From contig NC_072460.1 of the NCBI RefSeq assembly GCF_027596085.1, positions 13,336,326-13,400,325 on the forward strand: a stretch of DNA of 64,000 nt, written 5' to 3'. A program made the translations under genes and the position numbers. The notes below the pieces were generated by a model that was not told the DNA's origin, did not search any database, and saw only the letters and a program-made list of their open reading frames with translations. This DNA is from Anoplopoma fimbria (taxonomy: Eukaryota; Chordata; Actinopteri; Perciformes; Anoplopomatidae). The stretch's first letter is position 1. Every line of letters begins with the position of its first letter. Below are positions 11,801 to 24,327 of the stretch, in pieces.

Positions 11801-14800
11801 AATCATCAGGCTTTCAGCAATTGTTGTACAGTAGAATGAGAAAAAATGAAAGAAAGAAAAATATACATGTGTTCTTAATATAGGAAAGTAGGTTTTGCAA
11901 CTACCGATTAATCTTCCAATTATTTTATTGATTGATCAATTTAATTTGGTCTCTCATACATCAAGGAACTGTGAAAAATGCCTCAATCACATATTCTAGA
12001 GCACAATCTGTTGTCATTTAATGTTTTTTTGTTCAACCAACTGTCAAAAATCCCAATGTATTCAATTTCTTTAAATGAAAGACCTGAAGTACAGCAAATC
12101 CCACATCTGAGAACCTACAATTACAAACAATTAATTGATTAGTAAATGGACTAATAAACTAATCATTGCAGCTGTACAGTGAAGCCCAGAAAGCGTCAGG
12201 AAAGACAGTGGAGATATGAATTAAAACATACATACATATATATGCATACAAATCTGTGTGAACACACCTATCTCAACATATGATAATATTAATACTAATC
12301 ACTCATCTATATACATCTGACTATATTTGGGCTTCCATTTTGCTACAAATTCCTTGTAATTTCTTTTAAAGAACTTATTCTCAGTATTTCAAGTAGATGT
12401 TTGTTTAAATACATTATTTCCAGACATTACACCTAATAAGACAGATTTATATTTTAGTTATTATTAGTGATAAAGAGGATGGCCAAATTACAAGATTTTT
12501 ATTGATACAACTTTATACAGATCAATTTTTGAGAAGGCTTTTTCCATTTTCTTGCTGTTTTACTTTCTTTTTCTGCATAAATGGGAAAATGCAATCCCAA
12601 AGGATAAAAGGATAAGGGTGTGTTCTTGATGTGGTGCCCTGCTAACCCCTATGTGTCCTCATGCGTCACAGGTGGGTCAGGGAGTTCCTCAATGATGAGA
12701 ACAGAGGTCTTGACGTCCTGGTGGAGTACCTCTCCTTTGCCCAGTGTGCTGTCATGTGAGTACTTTTATACAAGTACGCTTTATACACACACACACAAAC
12801 ACACACACAAACACAGACACACACACACATATCGCTCATGGCCTTGGACAAAAACCTTCCTAAGGAACTAGGTTGGGAAGTGGATTCAGCTGCTGGGTAA
12901 ACACGTCCTGTCCTGTAGAGCCTGTAATAAACTGCTTGTGCATCTAAAAATGTGCTCTTTGCAAATCGCACTCTTTGGCCTTGTTGCATACTTGGCAAAC
13001 TAAATGTGTATGCTATGTGGTGTAGTGCTGAGCTATACCTTGCCTGAATGGGTAAGAATCTCTGTGCTGAGCTTTATGATGCAGCTCGATGACAGTTCTT
13101 GTAATAATCCCTGGCTCTCTACCAAGCTGCCTCGCTGACCTAAACTCCCCCGTTCCTCTCACCCCCGTGCCTCTGTGTTGGCTTGTTTGTCTGTCCATGA
13201 CTGTATGTGGCCCAGGTTTGATTATGAGGGGCTGGAGAATGGGGAGGATGGCTTCTTGGATAAGGCAAAATCTTGGAGCAGGTCCATAGAGGATCTGCAC
13301 CATTCCAGCACCCAACCCTTCTGCAACACACTGGTGCGCTCTGCCCGTCAGTCTGTCCTCCGGTACGTATTGCTAAGCTAGCTTCCCTGCTGTTACCTAT
13401 CCCTGTTAATGCCCCGCTGTGCTACCTTGTATGCTACAAATATGTATTAGCATGTAAGCCAGTTGTCTTGGTGATGTTTTGTTTCAGGACGATGCCTGAA
13501 TGGTTGATTATTTATGTTTTGGCCGACCTCTCTCTTGACCTCAAGGCTCTGCCCAAACTCAATCAGATATAGTATCAGAGATAGATGCTAAAATCTTTGA
13601 CCTTTTGCGTTATGAGGCTCTCTTTGTTAACGGTCCTCCCTCATCTGTCCAGATGTGCGTCTGCACTGTCTTCAGATGAAAGCCAGCTGTGAGCTGCAGC
13701 ATATGTTGGACAGTTGTCTTCTTCATCACTGAGCCACACACAGACCAGAGATGAAGAGACACAAGGCGTAAAGTCGGAAAGGAAAATTGAAAAGAAAAAT
13801 AGTCCCCAAAGAGATTAAGATAACTGCTGAATATGTATTAGCATAACTTTATGTATAATTTATTATTACCTTAGTGTGTCAAAAATGCTGGATTTACTGT
13901 AAAAGCCTTGTATAAACTGCTCAAGAAAAGTAATACTACATGATGACTGGGCAATTCAGTTACATAATAGTAGTCTGTTTGCATAGACCTCAGTCTGTTG
14001 ACAGCAGCAAGGAAACCAGTCATCTCCCATGATGCATCTGCAACCTCAAAAGCCATCTTAGTTTTTTCTGTCAGACCACGTTCTCTGTAATTTTCTCTCT
14101 CTGCCCCTCTCTATGTTACACACTTAAAACAAGAGTCATATGACTACCAGAAAAAACTCCAGATGTTAATCAAACAAGCTATGGTTAAACATCAAATTTG
14201 AAGTAAAATACTGAGTTTGATCATTAAATCTCGATCAGATATTAACTTCTGCCATCCGTTGCAGCTATGGCACGGTTTCCAACACCAAAACCATCAAGAA
14301 CTCCCGCCTTGTGAGCCAAAAAGATGATGTGCATGTGTGCATCATGTGCTTGAGAGCAATCATGAATTATCAGGTAACACCAGCACAATCTGACACAGAT
14401 ATCTGTTATAAACGTGAGGATTGTGTTTCCTGTGCATTCAAATGCTCTATATATTCAAAGTTTTTTCTCACCACATCCTGATCTCTCTCTCTCTCTCTCT
14501 CTGTCTTCTTCATCCAGTATGGCTTCAATATGGTCATGTCTCACGCACACGCAGTCAATGAAATTGCTCTCAGCTTGAACAATAAGAACTCACGGTAAGA
14601 ACTGAGGGCCCCCGTCTCCATAGAAGCAGGGCTAGGTCAAACAATTGGGGAAACCCTGCAGCCACTTCATATGATATGCCTCTTATTCTCCATGGGGCTC
14701 AGCTTCTCTCTGAAGTCGGGGATCAGAGACGTATATACAGGCTGTAAAGAATGTTTACTAAAGGGAGATTAGTGGTGAACCGCTAGCGCTGATCACTTCA

Positions 14801-17800
14801 TAATGAGGGCTAGGAGAGTAAACACTTAAGGGGTAAAAACTATAAAGGCCTGCCCTGCTTCACACTTCAGTATGGGTTAAAGATTTAAAATCCTGTATAT
14901 TGATGAGTTTGCCTTCATTTTGAGGACATACATTATGTTAGCGTAGATAGTATAAATATTGTGCTTTCCAACCTTTAATTTGAGAAGTGTTTGCAGTTGA
15001 ACATTATCCAGGTATGTCTATTGTGTTTTCTGTACCTCCAGGACAAAAGCCTTGGTCCTCGAGCTGCTGGCTGCCGTCTGTCTAGTTCGAGGAGGTCATG
15101 AGATCATCCTCTCAGCATTTGACAACTTCAAAGAGGTGCCCAAAGCAATGTCTTAATGAAACTTGAACTGTTATCATCTAACGTTGGGCTGTTAATATTT
15201 AGTGGTAAGAGTTAGAATTGAATGTGCTAAAAAATAATCTAGCATTAATTAAATTGTCACCATTTCCCAAATCACTGGTATGCATGAGGGCATAAAGAAC
15301 TGGAATAGATGAATGAAAGTGGAGGAGCTCTGGGAGATTTCATGTTTACTGAGGTTGTGCTCTACCGTGGCCTGTCTGAGGTCATTAGTCTCATTAAGAC
15401 ACCAGATGTGAGCCAACCTTGAACAATGATAAGGATCAACTCCCTGATGGGAGCCAGTAGACCACAAAGGTTTGCTTAGCCTCTCAGTTTCTTACTACTC
15501 AGTGATCTAAACACCGGAACAAGACAATTACCTCGCAGTCGAAAAGCCCCAGAGAGACGCAAGAGCGAAATCAACCCCCTATTCAAAACAAGATGGTATT
15601 TCTGTAGTGCTATTTTTTTTAATTATACATTAATAAAAGGTGGCAGGTCTTTGAAATCTCTCAAGAAGGCCACCTATGGTATTCAACGACGGCTGTACTG
15701 TAATCAAGTATGAGGTCTACAACTACTAATGTTTTAGTTAGGATTGTCAGAAATCAGCATGACTTTTTTAATTGTTACAGTGCTGGATAAAGCAGCTTTA
15801 ATAATGATTGTTTCTCCCTTTCCCCCTTCATTGTATTTTTGTGCAGGAATTTGGCTTAAAAAGTTGGTCTCATGTCTTAATCTTCTGCTGGCTTCCCTTC
15901 CCATGAATTATGATAATAAGAAGAGGTTGTTGTTGCAAATGGAGGAAGCTGTCCTCTGTTTACATACAGCTAAGATCTTATTTAATCCTGGAATGTGTTT
16001 CATCAGAACAAAATACTTCATTATGTTATGATTTGTCGCATTCATTAATATACTGTAGTTGAGTCATACAGATATTCAGAGGACCTCTGATGTTTGTTTT
16101 GATATATATATTTTAAACTTTATTTAATTGTTATTGCATGAACTCAAGACACAACAGAACAACCCACAAATATAGAGGGAATATGATCTTAGATAATAAA
16201 ATAAGTAGAAAATTGAAGGGGAAAAAAGACGGTGGTGCCTTTACTCTGAAATACACAGTTCTGGCATAGACCGTGCAACTGGTGCCCATTCCTGCATAAA
16301 AACCTCTGTTTTCAGTTGTAGCTTTGCTTTGCTCTTCTCCATGGCACAAACCAACTTAATGTCTTCTCTCCACTGCACGCTGACGCTTTAACCAGGAGAC
16401 TGATCATTTAATTTGCTTTTAGAAGTGAAATCTTTAATAGATCGGATTAATCAGTATATTTTAACATTAGACAAGGAGCTTTTATATAACCTATTTTGAC
16501 CTTCCATTCAGCTTCTCTTCATGTAGGGCTTTTTGTTTTTCTAGGTTCAGTTTTTGTGTTTCCTCCATTGAAACTTAAATTAATAAATTAATTTCATTCC
16601 TCTGTATTTCTGCATCTTTTGCATTCTAGGTGTGTAAGGAGAAGCATCGCTTTGAGAGACTGATGGATTACTTCCGCATTGAGGAGGGAAACATCGACTA
16701 CATGGTAAGATAAACTTTGTATTATGGATGGATGTTTTTATTTGGGTGTGAATGTGTGTCCATCTTTTTATCTATCTAATTGAATATATTTGGTTCTAAC
16801 TCTTTCTGTGGTCCAGGTTGCTTGCATGCAGTTCATCAACATTGTGGTGCACTCGGTGGAGGACATGAACTTCAGAGTCCACCTACAGTATGAATTCACC
16901 AAGCTTGGACTGGATGATTACCTGGAGGTAAGATGACGATGTTGTGGTTAAAATGGGCTATCCGAATAAATGGACTGACTGAGACTATTTGTCTAGTGGG
17001 TGTAGAGTATCTCTAATGCTGATTCATTCTCCCTCACGTCAGAAATGTAAACACACAGAGAGTGACAAGCTGTCGGTGCAGATCCAGGCCTACCTGGATA
17101 ACGTGTTTGACGTGGGTGGTCTATTGGAAGATGCAGAGACGAAGAATGCTGCTCTGGAAAAGGTGGATGAACTGGAGGAGCACCTGTCCCACGTAAGTGC
17201 ACCACCCAGTCTGGGCCACCAACACAGCTCTCCGGGCCCGTTTATGAGATTGTTGTGGTTCACCAGCCATGCACTTAACTTGGCTGTTTCTACATGGTGA
17301 TTAAAAAATCTACTCTGTGTTTGCATTTCACAAGTGGCTCAGAATAATGACGGGGTGGAGAACACTGGAAAATACTGCGTGTGAAACAAGCTTAATATTG
17401 TTCTTGTGTCGGCTCATTCTTTCTGGGCAGTGGCCTTCGTATCCCACACTGCTTTGCAAAGACCTTCTTCTCATAGAAAGGTTGTGGGCAGCCCTGACAT
17501 CACTCTAAGAATTTCATAACAAACTCTGCTCTCAGAAGTCAGGAATGACGTGGGAGGATGAGGGTGAAGAATTTCTGTGAATTCCTATGCAACATGTGTA
17601 ATCTGCTCAAAATCAAAACTAAAAGCTGTGTCATGCTCTTGCTGCATCATGTTGCTGGGTATATCTTATTTCTTATTGATGATGCACAGTGTATAGGGGA
17701 GAGAGTGGGAGGGAGTGGAACTGGGAAAGATGCCCGGGCTATGGATCAATTCTTGTATTCACCTCCTCTCATCTCTCTCTTGTTTTATCTCTCTGTCTTC

Positions 17801-20800
17801 TTTCACAGGTGACGGAGAAGCTGCTGGAGGTTGAGAATGAAACAATGATGAAAGTAGCTGATCTTGAGAAGGTGCTCCTGCAGAAAGATAAGGACCTGCA
17901 TGCAATAAGGGTAAGCCGCGTGTTGTAATGATGTAATATTTCTTTGCCTGCCTCTCATTAGAAAGGCTCAACTCATTTCACTGTGTGTTAGCAAAGATCA
18001 GTTTCAGATGCGTGTAGCTATATTGCTGTGATAGCAAATTAGGTCAGCAGGAAACAGGATGTTTCTTTTGCATGTAGAGTCATTGTGTTGTGCTCTTTAT
18101 CTCCCCCTGGTGACTCTCCAGGAGACGTACGAGTCGACCAACACCCAGGTCACCACACTGAGGAGGGTGATCAAGGAGAAGGATGCAGCCTCCCAGAGGC
18201 ACTTCAACATTGAGAGGAGGCTGCTGGAGCTCGAGCAGCAAGGCACCATCCGTTTGCACAAGAAGGCCGATGGAGATATTGCCATCGAGCCGCTGGGTGT
18301 TGGGGGTGGTGTTGGTGGCCTTGGAATCCCACTGGGGGACATTAGGCAGCTGTCTTTGGGTTCAACAGCTGGGTTTACCGAACCGGGAGGACCAGACACA
18401 AGTTTACCACCAGCCAGTGAAGCCCCTCCCCCTCCTCCTCCACCTCCACCACCTCCTCCCCCTCTTCCCTCAGCCTTAGGTGATGGACCATGACTCACAG
18501 TGATTTTGTCTGGTGACACATACATGTAAAAGTTACCCTTGTTTGACTATAGACACTCAGAGGAGGTCTATTTTTGTTTCCCCTTCTTTGTTCATCCATG
18601 CTAAGTCAGGTGATGAGTCGCAGCAGTGGTTTTCTACCCTAGACAGGAAAGGGAAATACAAGTGGTTTCCTTTGTGTGCGAGTGTGCAGACAGAATGTAG
18701 CACAGGAGAAATGGTATCCACTATTAGAGCAGTTTTCAGCTCTTTTGGCAACTTTATTTAAAGGAGCAGTGTGTAGAATTAAGGGTGTTTTTTTTTCTCG
18801 CAGGTATGGAATACAGTATTAATAACTATGTTTTCAGTAGTGTATTATCACCTTAAACTAAGAATTACTGTGTCTTTATTGCATAATGAGCTGTTTATGT
18901 GTGGGATGGATCCTATGAGCACAATCCTCCTCACTGAGTCTGACATGTTGCAACGCCATGTTTCTACCATGGCCCAAAACGGAAACACTTAAAATTGTCT
19001 CTAGAGAGAGCCTTGTGCTTTTTCTGTTACCTGAAAGCCACCGTATCTTATAATGAATTAGGTTAAATATATAGAGAAAAACAAAGGATCGCAAACACAA
19101 TAGATCAAAGTGATGTTATAGGATTGATAAAATGTATTTTTGGAAGAGAACACTTTTGTTCAAGTGTTCAAGTAAAAAGCATTCAACATTTTCTTGTACA
19201 TTGATTGCAGGCCACTGTGCACCAGTCCCACCACCGCCACCTCTCGCTCCACCTCTGCCTGGAGCTTCTCCATCAGTTATCCTGAGTTTGGGTCTCTCAG
19301 GTGAGAGCCGATATAAAATTACATTGTTGTTATGCACCTTCGTACGTCTTTGCTTTCTGTCCCACTCCAAGTAATAGAGCTAAATGTAACGCTCTTTTTA
19401 TGAAGCCCATGTCTACAATGGATCTTTAGCACATTCATAAGACATAATTATGCATTTATAAGACTTTATAAAGCTCTTTATGAATGTTTACAATCATGCA
19501 AAACCAATTTTTGAATTAACACTTTTATTTGTTTTTATTTAATTCTCGACTACAGCTATCAGAATCAAGAAGCCCATCAAGACCAAGTTCCGCCTTCCAG
19601 TGTTTAACTGGACAGCCTTGAAGCCCAATCAGATCAACGGCACAGTCTTCAACGAGATTGATGATGAACGTGTGCTTGAGGTAAATCAAACTGCTGAAAT
19701 GTCCCTGAAAACATCATAATCGTTGAATACCTATAACTAAATGAGCAACAAAGTAAAAAGAATGTAGGGACAAAAACATCCTAATTTGTACTATTTATTT
19801 ACACTCAAAGGCTGAGGTAAATGGATAAATCCTGATTGGGGAATGGAAATACATGACATCACCTTTTTCCAACTGAGCCTCGCCCACATCAAACCAGTCA
19901 GAAAAGCACAGAGAAAAAATTCAGATATCTCGTGTGAAATGACCAAAACTTTTCTACCTTGGTCCATCCCTTGTATTAAAATGCTGATTTAGAAAATGTG
20001 TTTCCAAGACCTTCTAATAATAGTTCTGAACAAGTAAGTAAACTGTCACTCATGTGTAGGAGCTGGATCTGGAAAGGTTTGAGGAGATGTTTAAGACCAG
20101 AGCCCAGGGTCCCATCGTGGATCTTTCCTGCACAAAGAGCAAAGTAGCCCAGAAGGCGGTAAACAAAGTCACCCTCCTGGACGCCAATCGCTCCAAGAAC
20201 TTAGCCATCACACTGCGAAAGGCACACAAGACCACAGAGGAGATCTGCAAAGCAATCGAGAAGTAGGCCCGTTTCCTGGACTTCAAATACTTTCTGATCC
20301 ATAGACGAGATGGTAGCTAATATATGTTATGTGTTTCTCAGGTTTGACCTCAAGGCCTTACCTGTCGACTTTGTGGAGTGTCTGATGCGTTTCCTTCCCA
20401 CGGAGAATGAGGTGAAGGTGTTTCGCCAGTACGAGCGTGAGCGGCGTCCACCGGACCAGCTGGCGGACGAAGATCGGTTCATGTTGTCGTTCAGCAAGAT
20501 TGAGAGGCTCACGCAGAGAATGAACATCATCACTTTTGTCGGGAACTTTACTGACAACATCAACATGCTCATTCCCCAGCTCAATGCAGTCATTGCTGCT
20601 TCTGCCTCAGTGAAATCTGCACCAAAGCTAAAAAGAGTGCTTGAGGTAAGAAGTGTTTATTTGACGGGAGTTTTAATATCAGCAGTGTTTGTATTGATTA
20701 TGTGTATTCATTTATTCCTTTGGTTTACCTCTAGATTATTTTAGCCTTGGGAAATTACATGAACAGCAGCAAGCGAGGCTGCGTTTATGGCTTCAAATTA

Positions 20801-23800
20801 CAGAGTCTGGATCTGGTGAGTATGCGGTAGTAGCATTACACACAGTTCATTTGTGCAGTGCTTTGACTGATATTCCATTTCGTTCCTATTGTTACACAGC
20901 TGCTGGACACTAAGTCTACAGACAGAAAGATGACGTTGCTCCACTACATAGCTCTCATTTTGAAAGAGAAGTACCCTGAACTGGCCAACTTCTACAACGA
21001 ACTGCACTTTGTGGATAAAGCTGCAGCAGGTGAGTTTAGAGAAAGCATTATGAGGACATATTATTATAAATGTTAGTTATGTTCAGTGAAATGAGAGCGT
21101 TTTTATAACACTGTGCTTATATATTGTTGCTAAATAAAACATATTCCCTGTTGACTGTACAAAAGTATCTCTGGAAAATGTGCTGCTGGATGTCCGAGAG
21201 CTGGGGAAAGGCATGGACCTGATCCGGAGAGAGTGTGCTCTCCATGACCATTCAGTCCTGAAAGGCTTCGTCCAGGCCAGCGACACACAGCTTGACAAGC
21301 TGCAGAAGGACGCCAAGACAGCAGAGGTATCCACCACTGTCCTCACCTCTTAACCTCACTGGGAATTATTTTTTTTTTTTAAATAGACATGAGACATACC
21401 TCTGTCCCAGATTCAGCTCACTGACCTCTTACACACAACCAATCATGACTGGACAGTGTTTACATACATTGCTTCCAATCTGGCACTGTCTTTCCCGATT
21501 CTAGGAAACCTTCAACAATGTGGTGAACTACTTCGGAGAGAGTGCCAAGACAACTCCGCCCTCTGTGTTCTTCCCCGTGTTTGTGCGCTTCATCAGGGCC
21601 TACAAGGTGAGGACACTAAGCAGCATCTTTCCTCACTTCTGTGCCGACAGGTTTCAGCTTGCTCTCCTGGTCAGAGGGGGAGTTCCCTGGTTTCAGACTT
21701 GGATGTTGTCCGTCTCAGTGAGAGAAGAACAGGGCAGAGCTCTGGCCGCCTCTGTGCCACAGGACGTGGCGTATAGTCCGAGGCCAAATAACAGGAAAAG
21801 CCATCTGGGTCTGACTCCAGCGCTGCAGCTGTGGTGTTTAGACTCGGTCGTCCGTCCGTCCCCACCCCCCCTGTCCCCCCTGTCCCTCATCTCCTTTACC
21901 CCGGACAGCCTCGCCCTGCCCCACCACACAGCACATTTCCTGAGATTGTTCTCAGTCTGGATTTATGGGATCTGCTTAAGGAAATGTGAACAAGGATTTC
22001 TTTGTACGCATATGTGTCTGTATGAGTGACTTAAAGATATAGTTTGCCATTTGGGAAATACGCCTGTTACGATTCCAAGTTATTCAAGGTTGGAGAGGAG
22101 TTAAGAATATGAGGAGCTGGTTTGAAATAGAAACCAAAAATAATGAACTCATTTAATTTGATTTGACTGCAAAATCACTATCTTTCTGACAACAACATGC
22201 AACAAATTTAAATGAAAAGATCCATACTCCAATCTGTCCCTTAAATATTTTTTTTAAGTTAACCAGGGGGGGGACCAGCTAGCCTGGCTTTGTCCAAATA
22301 TTAAAAAAAGATTTGTCAAATTTTGTTAACTTTGAAAAGTCCATCTAACTTGCCGTTTGTATGCTAAGCTAATTGGCTGCTGGCTTCATATTTAGCGTTT
22401 TAATATGAGAGTCGTATCCATCTTTTCATCTAACTCTCAGCACAGAAGTGAATATGTGTAATTCCAAATATTTCAAACTGTGGCATTAAAGCACATTTAT
22501 TGTATCTATTGGGAGTTCTGTGGGTTTGAAATCCATTTGGTTATGTCCATCAAAGTGTGTGGGTTATTTGTGTGTGTCCTGTTTATGTTCCCCTTTTGAC
22601 CTGTTTTCTTTATCTGTAAAGGGCCACACAAGGGTATTGACTTGGATTTATTTGAGCTTCTGTCTCTTGTTGCAGACTGGTCACATTTTTCTCTTCTCAA
22701 CAGGATGCCATGGAACAAAACGAACAGAGGAAAAAGCAGGAGGAAGCAATGAGAGAAAAGTTACTGGCTCAGGAGGCCAAACAGCAGGACCCCAAGGTAC
22801 AGTCAAAGTGCATGCGACTGAGCTGAATGTAATCTATCAGATGTTTACTCAGTGCTAAATAAAGCTTTGTAGCATGCCAAAAAGCACAGTACAAATATCC
22901 TCTCCACTGGTTTGCAGGTCCAGGCCGTAAAGAAGAGACAGCAGCAGCATGAGCTGATCACAGAGCTGCGCAAGCGGCAAGCCAAAGACCACCGTCCAGT
23001 TTATGAGGGCAAAGATGGCACCATCGAGGACATCATCACAGGTGGGCCAGACAGCACCCTAAAAAGACCCCATGTGGGTGCCTGTAGCCCCGGTCCTCCC
23101 AGGTCGAGGATGACTGTGGTCATTCACTGCTCAGCTCCTTTGAAGTGCACCTTGTGCTACGTAGTCCAGACACCACCACATCTGGAGCACAGCACGTAGC
23201 AGCACAGCAGCCTCTAGTTTTTCCATGACGTGATGTCTAGTTAGAAATGCACTGCACTAAAGCTGTTGAGCTTCTATATGAAGATAAGTAGACAGGAAGT
23301 TTGACTCCTAATGTACAGTAAATTAAGTAAATATTATTTTATTTTCAGGGTCCTTCTTCAAAGCCACTCTGTGTAGATTATTTTATGCGATTATAGTATT
23401 TTTCAAAGTATTCTTATACGGCTTTTGTTTTAAAGTTCCACATAAAGGGGCTTTAATAGAAGAAACAAAAAATCAGTATCTACAGCCTCAGGATAGCACA
23501 TAAGCTAACCAATGTTTTTGTCATGATTATTAATCAGTGCTTAAAATGTAAATAATATAAATGTTTAATTAAGTAATCAATAATGCTTCTATGCCACTAC
23601 TATCAGAGCTGTTAACAGCGTATTGTGCAATTGATGCTTTTCCAAGGTATAAAAAATGTGTTCTAATCCCATAAAGCTTTACTTTAAGGCCCCATATTTA
23701 GCATTCATAAGCAGTATACAACCATTTAATAAATTGTTCATAACACACTTAAATATAGATGCATATCGCTATAAGGAATTATTTTTTCGTTGGTTAATGT

Positions 23801-24327
23801 GTAGCATTTCACGGCAATCAATCTTCTCCTATGAAGACACATTTTATAAAAATTCCGCTTAATTTCTACTGTATAAACGATTAATTTGTTTATACAACAA
23901 CCTCCATGTATGGGTGCCCACTGGATGAGTTAGTTATAGTTTTGGACAAATACATTAAGAATATATCGGCTTCCAACTACATCATAGTGTGTTATTAACC
24001 CTTTATTAAACGTGTATGTAGTGCAAAATAAGGTCAAATGTTGCTGCTAATTCAGTTAATTCCTTTTCACATAAAGGTTTGCCACCATAGATCCGTGCTG
24101 CATACAGTACAGAAATAGCACAGTTTCGTTACAGTCTCATGACAGAAATTTGAAGGTGGTCCAGTGTTGTTTTCCCCCCAGGAGGACAGTGTCTCAGGTG
24201 TGACATGTTTTCTCTCCCTCACCCTCCTCCCCCAGTACTGAAGAGCGTGCCCTTCACAGCCCGCACTGCTAAACGCGGCTCACGGTTCTTCTGTGAAGCC
24301 AACCTCTGTGACGACGCCAACTGCTAG
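8818..24327 (+). CDS. fmnl3: Formin-like protein 3 (FMNL3), 5'-partial, 24 coding exons
   Basis: A diaphanous-related formin: it nucleates and elongates unbranched actin filaments through FH1/FH2 at membranes, in filopodia and lamellipodia (family knowledge). Exons by GT-AG borders: 8818-8901, 9049-9129, 9653-9729, 12672-12755, 13216-13362, 14265-14373, 14518-14594, 15042-15135, 16630-16704, 16817-16927, 17043-17192, 17809-17910, 18122-18479, 19211-19300, 19556-19680, 20060-20262, 20342-20645, 20735-20815, 20900-21029, 21166-21326, 21505-21606, 22704-22796, 22918-23041, 24236-24327. They sum to 3054 nt, 1017 residues plus stop, without a frame break. FMNL3 rather than FMNL1 or FMNL2 is supported by RFIRAYK, the [12 protein letters not shown] segment, [16 protein letters not shown] and a tail reading [19 protein letters not shown]. 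Only the N-terminal ~45 residues, including any myristoylation site, are missing. Not verified against databases. Confidence 0.93.
9165..9455. repeat. Probable teleost non-autonomous repeat in fmnl3 intron
   Basis: Starts 'ttaaaggggaactctgccaa' with ttttacacat and ends near 'tgcattctgggtactgtagg', a start and finish I recognise from dispersed fish repeats. Non-coding. Borders approximate. Confidence 0.45.
10605..10845. repeat. Polypurine arm followed by polypyrimidine arm
   Basis: About 75 bp of G/A-rich sequence ('gagagaggaaggagtgaggg') is followed by about 150 bp of C/T-rich sequence ('ccctccttccctccctccct'). The two arms are loosely complementary and could fold back, or form triplex DNA. 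Confidence 0.65.
11233..11790. repeat. Possible MITE-like element with internal inverted repeats
   Basis: Begins 'ttaaaggatcattccggttt', a start seen in fish dispersed repeats. The motif aataagtcagacagg near 11345 recurs inverted as cctgtctgacttattt near 11651. Non-coding. Outer borders uncertain. Confidence 0.4.
12784..12830. repeat. (CA)n microsatellite
   Basis: Interrupted CA repeat 29 bp after the fmnl3 exon ending at 12755, in the intron. Confidence 0.9.
14481..14502. repeat. (TC)n microsatellite in the pyrimidine tract of an fmnl3 acceptor
   Basis: An uninterrupted CT run just upstream of the acceptor at 14516-14517. It is probably part of the functional polypyrimidine tract. Confidence 0.8.
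15136..16629. other. fmnl3 intron, no feature recognised
   Basis: 1.5-kb AT-rich intron. I see no exon or named repeat. Confidence 0.5.
17809..19300 (+). other. fmnl3: FMNL3 coiled-coil and proline-rich FH1 segment
   Basis: Exons 17809-17910 and the first half of 18122-18479 encode heptad-rich sequence ([20 protein letters not shown] and the [10 protein letters not shown] region). The rest of exon 18122-18479 is Gly-rich, then ends in a proline run of about 14 residues from a CCT/CCA repeat at 18422-18470. Exon 19211-19300 adds [19 protein letters not shown]1 prolines bind profilin-actin. The run is short compared with mammalian FMNL2, and the coding CCT/CCA repeat makes its length likely to vary between individuals. 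Confidence 0.85.
18757..19070. repeat. Probable teleost dispersed repeat in fmnl3 intron
   Basis: Starts 'aaaggagcagtgtgtagaat', a start I recognise from abundant fish repeats, and continues with non-coding sequence between the two FH1 exons. The matching 3' end is not seen, so it may be truncated. Confidence 0.4.
19556..22796 (+). other. fmnl3: FMNL3 FH2 domain
   Basis: Eight exons encode the dimeric FH2 ring that nucleates actin and caps the barbed end processively. Landmarks in order: [20 protein letters not shown] (lasso), [40 protein letters not shown], the hallmark [13 protein letters not shown] in 20735-20815, [20 protein letters not shown] in 21505-21606, then a charged helix ([19 protein letters not shown]) in 22704-22796. 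Nothing essential appears missing. Exon 20735-20815 has Cys where human FMNL3 has Ala in the 'KRGAVYGF' segment (human residue from memory). Confidence 0.92.
22031..22490. mobile_element. MITE with imperfect terminal inverted repeats
   Basis: The left end has agtttgccatttgggaaata. The right end, read in reverse complement, has agtttgaaatatttggaatt, giving an imperfect inverted pair about 440 bp apart. Inside is 'gctaagctaattggctgctg', shared with the degraded copy at 265-410. No coding capacity. It sits in the fmnl3 intron before exon 22704-22796. Confidence 0.6.
22918..23041 (+). other. fmnl3: FMNL3 DAD core exon (common to all tails)
   Basis: This exon encodes a basic helix ([20 protein letters not shown]) followed by the diaphanous autoregulatory core [12 protein letters not shown], and ends with one base of the next codon (donor ACAG|gtgggc). 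That phase allows splicing to any of three downstream acceptors, each starting with two bases that complete the codon. If the donor is not used, translation continues through the intron to a stop at 23197-23199, adding about 52 residues. Confidence 0.9.
24236..24327 (+). CDS. fmnl3: fmnl3 alternative last exon 1 ([19 protein letters not shown] type)
   Basis: The acceptor cccccag is followed by a frame reading [30 protein letters not shown] and stop. This is the tail of canonical mammalian FMNL3, with related tails in other FMNLs (from memory). The Arg/Lys cluster after the DAD core normally strengthens the autoinhibitory contact with the N-terminal half. A canonical AATAAA occurs about 220 nt after the stop (24548-24553), so this exon can end a transcript. 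Confidence 0.9.

Larger units (their letters stand above)
9730..12671. other. fmnl3 intron with low-complexity and repeat sequence
   Basis: A 2.9-kb intron. It holds a purine-rich then pyrimidine-rich block (about 10605-10845) and a repeat-like element (about 11233-11790). The longest frame (10517-11017 +, 166 aa) is low-complexity and not supported as a gene. Confidence 0.6.
8818..17192 (+). other. fmnl3: FMNL3 GTPase-binding / FH3 (DID) regulatory half
   Basis: Eleven exons encode the armadillo-type N-terminal half. It binds Rho-family GTPases (Cdc42 for FMNL2/3, from family knowledge) and holds the C-terminal DAD in the inhibited state. Landmarks: [20 protein letters not shown] in 8818-8901, [20 protein letters not shown] across the 9729/12672 junction, [20 protein letters not shown] in 14265-14594, [20 protein letters not shown] in 15042-15135, and [20 protein letters not shown] in 17043-17192. 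The last is the dimerisation segment before the coiled coil. Sequence is close to mammalian FMNL2/3 throughout; the most divergent exon is 13216-13362, which is also variable between paralogs. Confidence 0.88.

Noticed and set aside
21327..21504. Possible U12-type intron because the donor reads gtatcc
   Set aside because: The donor continues with ac instead of tt, and no TTCCTTAAC-like branch site is seen close to the acceptor (tttcccgattctag). An ordinary U2 intron is simpler.
21520..22029. 169-aa open frame on + strand
   Set aside because: Its first 29 residues are the real FH2 exon (21505-21606). The rest is read-through into the intron past a good gtgagg donor and has no FMNL similarity.
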